A stretch of DNA of 64,000 bases from Variovorax saccharolyticus (GTDB taxonomy: Bacteria > Pseudomonadota > Gammaproteobacteria > Burkholderiales > Burkholderiaceae_C). The notes under the pieces are model-generated. The model saw only the letters and a program-made list of their open reading frames with translations, was not told the origin of the DNA and made no database searches. The DNA lies in contig NZ_JASZYT010000013.1 of NCBI RefSeq assembly GCF_030316765.1, positions 62,001 through 126,000 of the forward strand. The letters are read 5' to 3'. The position numbers and the translations under genes are program-made. Positions 61,308 to 64,000 of the stretch are shown in pieces (within the stretch, counting starts at the first letter, position 1; each line of letters begins with the position of its first letter).

Positions 61308-62654
61308 CTACCCCCGGTCCGGGCGCGATCGGAGCGGCAGCAGCCTCGCGTGGACCGCGAGGAAATCCTCGACCGCGTCTTCCATGCGGGCGATCGCCTC
61401 GTCGTCCAGCGGCAGGGACAGCACGATGAAGCCGCGCGGGGAGGCGTAGATGCCCCGGGCCAGCAGGTGGAAGAAGAAGAGCCTGCGCAGTCGCGCGTCG
61501 ACTGCCTCCAGGTCTTCGGGCCGCAGGATCTCGCCGTCGGCAAAGTGCGCGTTCATGACCGACCCGACGCCGGTGAACTGCAGCGCCACGCCAGCCTGCG
61601 CACAGCGGGCGTTGAGCCGCTCCCGCAGCGCCGTGCCTCGGGCCGCCAGGGCGCCGGCCGCCTCCGGCGTGAACAGCCGCGTCAGGCCGGCGTGCCCCGC
61701 CGCCATGGTGACCACGTTGTTGTTGAAGGTGCCGGAATGGGCCAGCGGACCGCTGCGCGGGTCGAACAGCGCCATGATGTCCTGGCGACCTCCGAAGGCG
61801 CCGAAGGGCATGCCGCCGCCGATGTACTTGCCCAGCGTGGTCAGGTCCGGCCGGATGCCGTGCAGCGCAGCCAGCCCGTGCGGGGCCAGCCGGGAGGTCA
61901 TCACCTCGTCGAGGATCAGCAAGGCGCCGGCCTTCTCGGTCTCCGTGCGCAAGGCCTGCAGAAAGCCCGGCAGCGCCGGGATACAGCCGCTCGCGCCCAG
62001 CATCGGCTCGACCAGCACGGCCGCGATCTCCGGTCCTTCGCGCGCGAAGGCGGCGCCAAGGCTCTGCGCATCGTTGTAGGGCAAGACCAGGAAGTCGAAG
62101 GGCACGGTGGTCGGCGAGGGCTGCGCGCCGAAGCCCAGCACGCCGCCGTGGTAGCCGCCCGAAAACACGACGATCCGCTTGCGCCCGGTGAAGCGCAGCG
62201 CCGCCGTGATGGCCATCAGATTGGCTTCGGTGCCCGAATTGGTGAAGCGCACCCGCTCGACCTGGGGAAAGCGTTCGCAGATCAGCTGCGCGAGCCGGCC
62301 TTCGCGCAGGTTGTGGCCGGTGAGGTTGATGCCGCCCTCCATGGCCTCCATCACCGCCTGCCGGATCTCGGGTGCCGAGTGGCCGTACACCCCCGCCGTG
62401 TACTCGGCGATGAAGTCGTCATAGCGATGGCCGTCGACGTCCCAGAGCACGGCGCCCTCGCCGCGCGCCATCGTGAGGGGGAAGGGCGCATAGAACAGCA
62501 CCGAGCGGCTGTTGGCACCCGGCAGGAAGCGCGCGTTCGTGTCGAAGCACTCGCGGCTGGCCGGGTTGGACGCGGTGAATGTATCGAGCAATGCGGCCAG
62601 TGCCGAGTCCAGGTCTTGAGTGGCGGGGGTCATGGTTCGTGTTTCGGGGGACAT
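61308..62654 (-). CDS. Class III (glutamate-1-semialdehyde 2,1-aminomutase-like) aminotransferase
   Basis: A 448-residue PLP enzyme of fold type I. It shows TNSGTEANLMAI (phosphate-binding), FSGGYHGG, ILDEVMTSRL with the PLP-ring Asp, and the PLP Lys in LGKYIGGGMPFGAFGG. The N-terminal FLPGANSRSVLFYAPFP is typical of HemL-like aminotransferases rather than HemL itself, which serves haem synthesis. AGGAGAACC precedes the ATG at 62654. It lies seven bases after the amidase stop, so the two are cotranscribed. It may transaminate or isomerise an amine released by the amidase; this is inference. Confidence 0.87.
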   Translation of the reverse strand: MSPETRTMTPATQDLDSALAALLDTFTASNPASRECFDTNARFLPGANSRSVLFYAPFPLTMARGEGAVLWDVDGHRYDDFIAEYTAGVYGHSAPEIRQAVMEAMEGGINLTGHNLREGRLAQLICERFPQVERVRFTNSGTEANLMAITAALRFTGRKRIVVFSGGYHGGVLGFGAQPSPTTVPFDFLVLPYNDAQSLGAAFAREGPEIAAVLVEPMLGASGCIPALPGFLQALRTETEKAGALLILDEVMTSRLAPHGLAALHGIRPDLTTLGKYIGGGMPFGAFGGRQDIMALFDPRSGPLAHSGTFNNNVVTMAAGHAGLTRLFTPEAAGALAARGTALRERLNARCAQAGVALQFTGVGSVMNAHFADGEILRPEDLEAVDARLRRLFFFHLLARGIYASPRGFIVLSLPLDDEAIARMEDAVEDFLAVHARLLPLRSRPDRG

Positions 62655-62661
62655 GGTTCTC

Positions 62662-64000
62662 CTAGACCACCGAAGTGGCGGGGCCGCCCGCAAAGCCGGG
62701 CTCGCGCCAGTTCGCGGGCGGCGGCGCGGTGACGATCGAGTCCAGCGCCGGCTGCGGCATCCGCAGGGCCGCCAGGTCGGGGCGGGGGCGCCGCAACGCA
62801 GGATACCCGGCGAAGGCCTGTTCCATGGCGAGGGCGGCCGACAGCACCTGCAGGTCACCCCGGAACGGGCCGACGACCTGGAGGCCGAAGGGCATGCCCC
62901 TGGCGTCGGTGCCGCAGGGCAGCGCCAGCGAAGGATGGGTGGTCAGCGTGGTGACGTAGGTCAGCGCCAGCCAGCGGTAGTAGTTGGACTGCGTCTTGCC
63001 GTCGACCACCCGCGCGTAAGGCTGCGTCCACGGGAAGGGCGACACCGGCGTGGTCGGCGCCAGCACCAGGTCGTAGTCGGCGAAGGTGGCCTGGAAGCGC
63101 TGCAGGATGCGGGTCTGCTCGGCCTGCGCCCAGGCGCTGTCGAGCAGGGTCATGCTGGCGCCGAGCTCGTAGTTGGCGCGCGGGTTCTCGCCCAGGCTGG
63201 CGGGGTCTTTGTCGTAGGCCTCGCGCATGCCGGCGACGAAAGCCTCGGCGCGCAGCACGTCGAAGCAGCGGTGCACCTCGCCGAGCTCGAAGCGCACCTC
63301 GTCGCAGCGGGCGAAGAGGTGCCGCATCGCCGCGATCCGGGCGGCGAAGGTGGCGCGGATGTCGGGGTCGACATCGCAGCTGCCGAAGTCGGTGGTCCAG
63401 GCCACGCGCAAGCGGCCCAGCTCGGCGGCACGCGGCTTCAGGAAAACCAGCGGATCGAGCGGATGGCTGAGCGGATCGCCGGCATGCATGCCGGCGGTGG
63501 CGGCCAGCTGCAGGCAGGCGTCCTCGACCGTGCGGCCCATGGGGCCGACGACCGAGATCGGCGTCCATCCCAGGAGCTTGCGCACGCTCGGCACCACGCC
63601 GGGCGAGGGGCGAAAGCCGACCACGCCGCACTTCGAGGCCGGAATGCGAAGCGAGCCGCCGGTGTCCGAGCCGGTGCACACGGGAAGCATGTCGCAGGCC
63701 AGGGCGGCGGCCGAGCCGCCGGAGGAACCGCCGGCGTTCAGGTTGGGATCGAAGGGATTGCCGGTGGCGCCCCACACCGGGTTGCGCGAATTCGCCCCGG
63801 CGCCCATTTCGGGCACGTTGGTCTTGCCGGCCACGATGGCCCCGGCGCGACGCAGCCGGGCCACCAGTTCGATGTCCTGGGCCGGCACGTGGCCACGGAA
63901 GGCCGGCGAGCCGAAGGTGGTCAGCAGGCCGGCGGTGGGTTCCAGGTCCTTCACGCCCAGCGGCAGCCCGTGCAGCAGGCCCAGCGGCTCGCCCTTCAGG
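62662..64000 (-). CDS. Amidase-signature-family hydrolase (partial, start beyond window)
   Basis: At least 446 residues of an amidase; the open frame runs past the right edge, so the N-terminus is missing. The Ser-cisSer-Lys catalytic set is present: Lys in LPLGVKDLEP (first residues seen), and the two Ser in the GGSSGGSAAALA block and in the GSDTGGSLRIPA block. The family hydrolyses amides. Within it, FGLQVVGPFRGD and the C-terminal tail give no substrate clue. It precedes the aminotransferase gene by seven bases. Confidence 0.88.
   Translation of the reverse strand, partial: LKGEPLGLLHGLPLGVKDLEPTAGLLTTFGSPAFRGHVPAQDIELVARLRRAGAIVAGKTNVPEMGAGANSRNPVWGATGNPFDPNLNAGGSSGGSAAALACDMLPVCTGSDTGGSLRIPASKCGVVGFRPSPGVVPSVRKLLGWTPISVVGPMGRTVEDACLQLAATAGMHAGDPLSHPLDPLVFLKPRAAELGRLRVAWTTDFGSCDVDPDIRATFAARIAAMRHLFARCDEVRFELGEVHRCFDVLRAEAFVAGMREAYDKDPASLGENPRANYELGASMTLLDSAWAQAEQTRILQRFQATFADYDLVLAPTTPVSPFPWTQPYARVVDGKTQSNYYRWLALTYVTTLTTHPSLALPCGTDARGMPFGLQVVGPFRGDLQVLSAALAMEQAFAGYPALRRPRPDLAALRMPQPALDSIVTAPPPANWREPGFAGGPATSVV

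Overview
The window is GC-rich, densely packed chromosomal DNA, most likely from a Comamonadaceae betaproteobacterium (Variovorax-like). This placement rests on gene content: a Bug/TctC-type orphan binding protein, a dmp-order phenol pathway, and a phosphonate cluster with a PhnR/PhnSTUVW layout. No rRNA, tRNA, CRISPR array, IS element or phage gene was recognised.

Layout. (1) 54-1031: an orphan tricarboxylate-type binding protein. (2) 14982 down to 1072, minus strand: twelve tightly packed genes forming one probable operon. It holds two paralogous amidohydrolases, a complete branched-chain-type ABC importer (LivH, LivM, binding protein, LivG, LivF), a Tm-1-like domain fused to LivF, a phosphoenolpyruvate-hydrolase-like TIM barrel, a flotillin-like protein, two SRPBCC modules (one fused to a quinone oxidoreductase) and a VOC protein. 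I know of no described pathway with this set. (3) 14983-15306: an intergenic region with two opposed copies of a structured repeat. (4) 15307-20418: alpha/beta hydrolase and fumarylacetoacetase-like genes, a divergent TetR regulator with a clear operator, a second alpha/beta hydrolase and an acyl-CoA ligase. (5) 20500-34489: a complete phenol meta-cleavage pathway, dmpR then dmpKLMNOPQBCDEFGHI, with a sigma-54 promoter before dmpK. It converts phenol to catechol, then 2-hydroxymuconic semialdehyde, then pyruvate and acetyl-CoA. (6) 34588-40149: a peptide-type binding protein, a RelE-like/BrnA-like toxin-antitoxin pair, a LysR/MFS pair and a DUF2784-like membrane protein. (7) 40162-50828: aminophosphonate use. 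PhnR and the PhnA/PhnY enzymes plus two oxidative enzymes face a divergent PhnS-PhnT-PhnUV transporter and PhnW. 2-aminoethylphosphonate is imported and converted through phosphonoacetaldehyde and phosphonoacetate to acetate and phosphate. (8) 50842-53039: MazEF, a retropepsin-like protein with a changed active site, and an SDR. (9) 53068-56208: a three-gene system of Trypco2-like protein, trypsin-like protease with NDT/TIR-like signalling motifs, and TPR-S-like protein. It resembles predicted bacterial conflict (immunity) systems. (10) 56327-64000: an AHSA1-type SRPBCC protein, a small membrane protein, a double AhpD-like protein coupled to a class III nucleotide cyclase, small proteins, an orphan OmpR-type regulator, a class III aminotransferase and an amidase that runs off the window.

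Most noteworthy: the paired structured repeats at 15.04-15.28 kb, in which every non-Watson-Crick stem pair is G-U on the strand defined by the shared core; the trypsin/Trypco2/TPR-S system; and the unusual transport/catabolic operon with its LivF-Tm-1 fusion.
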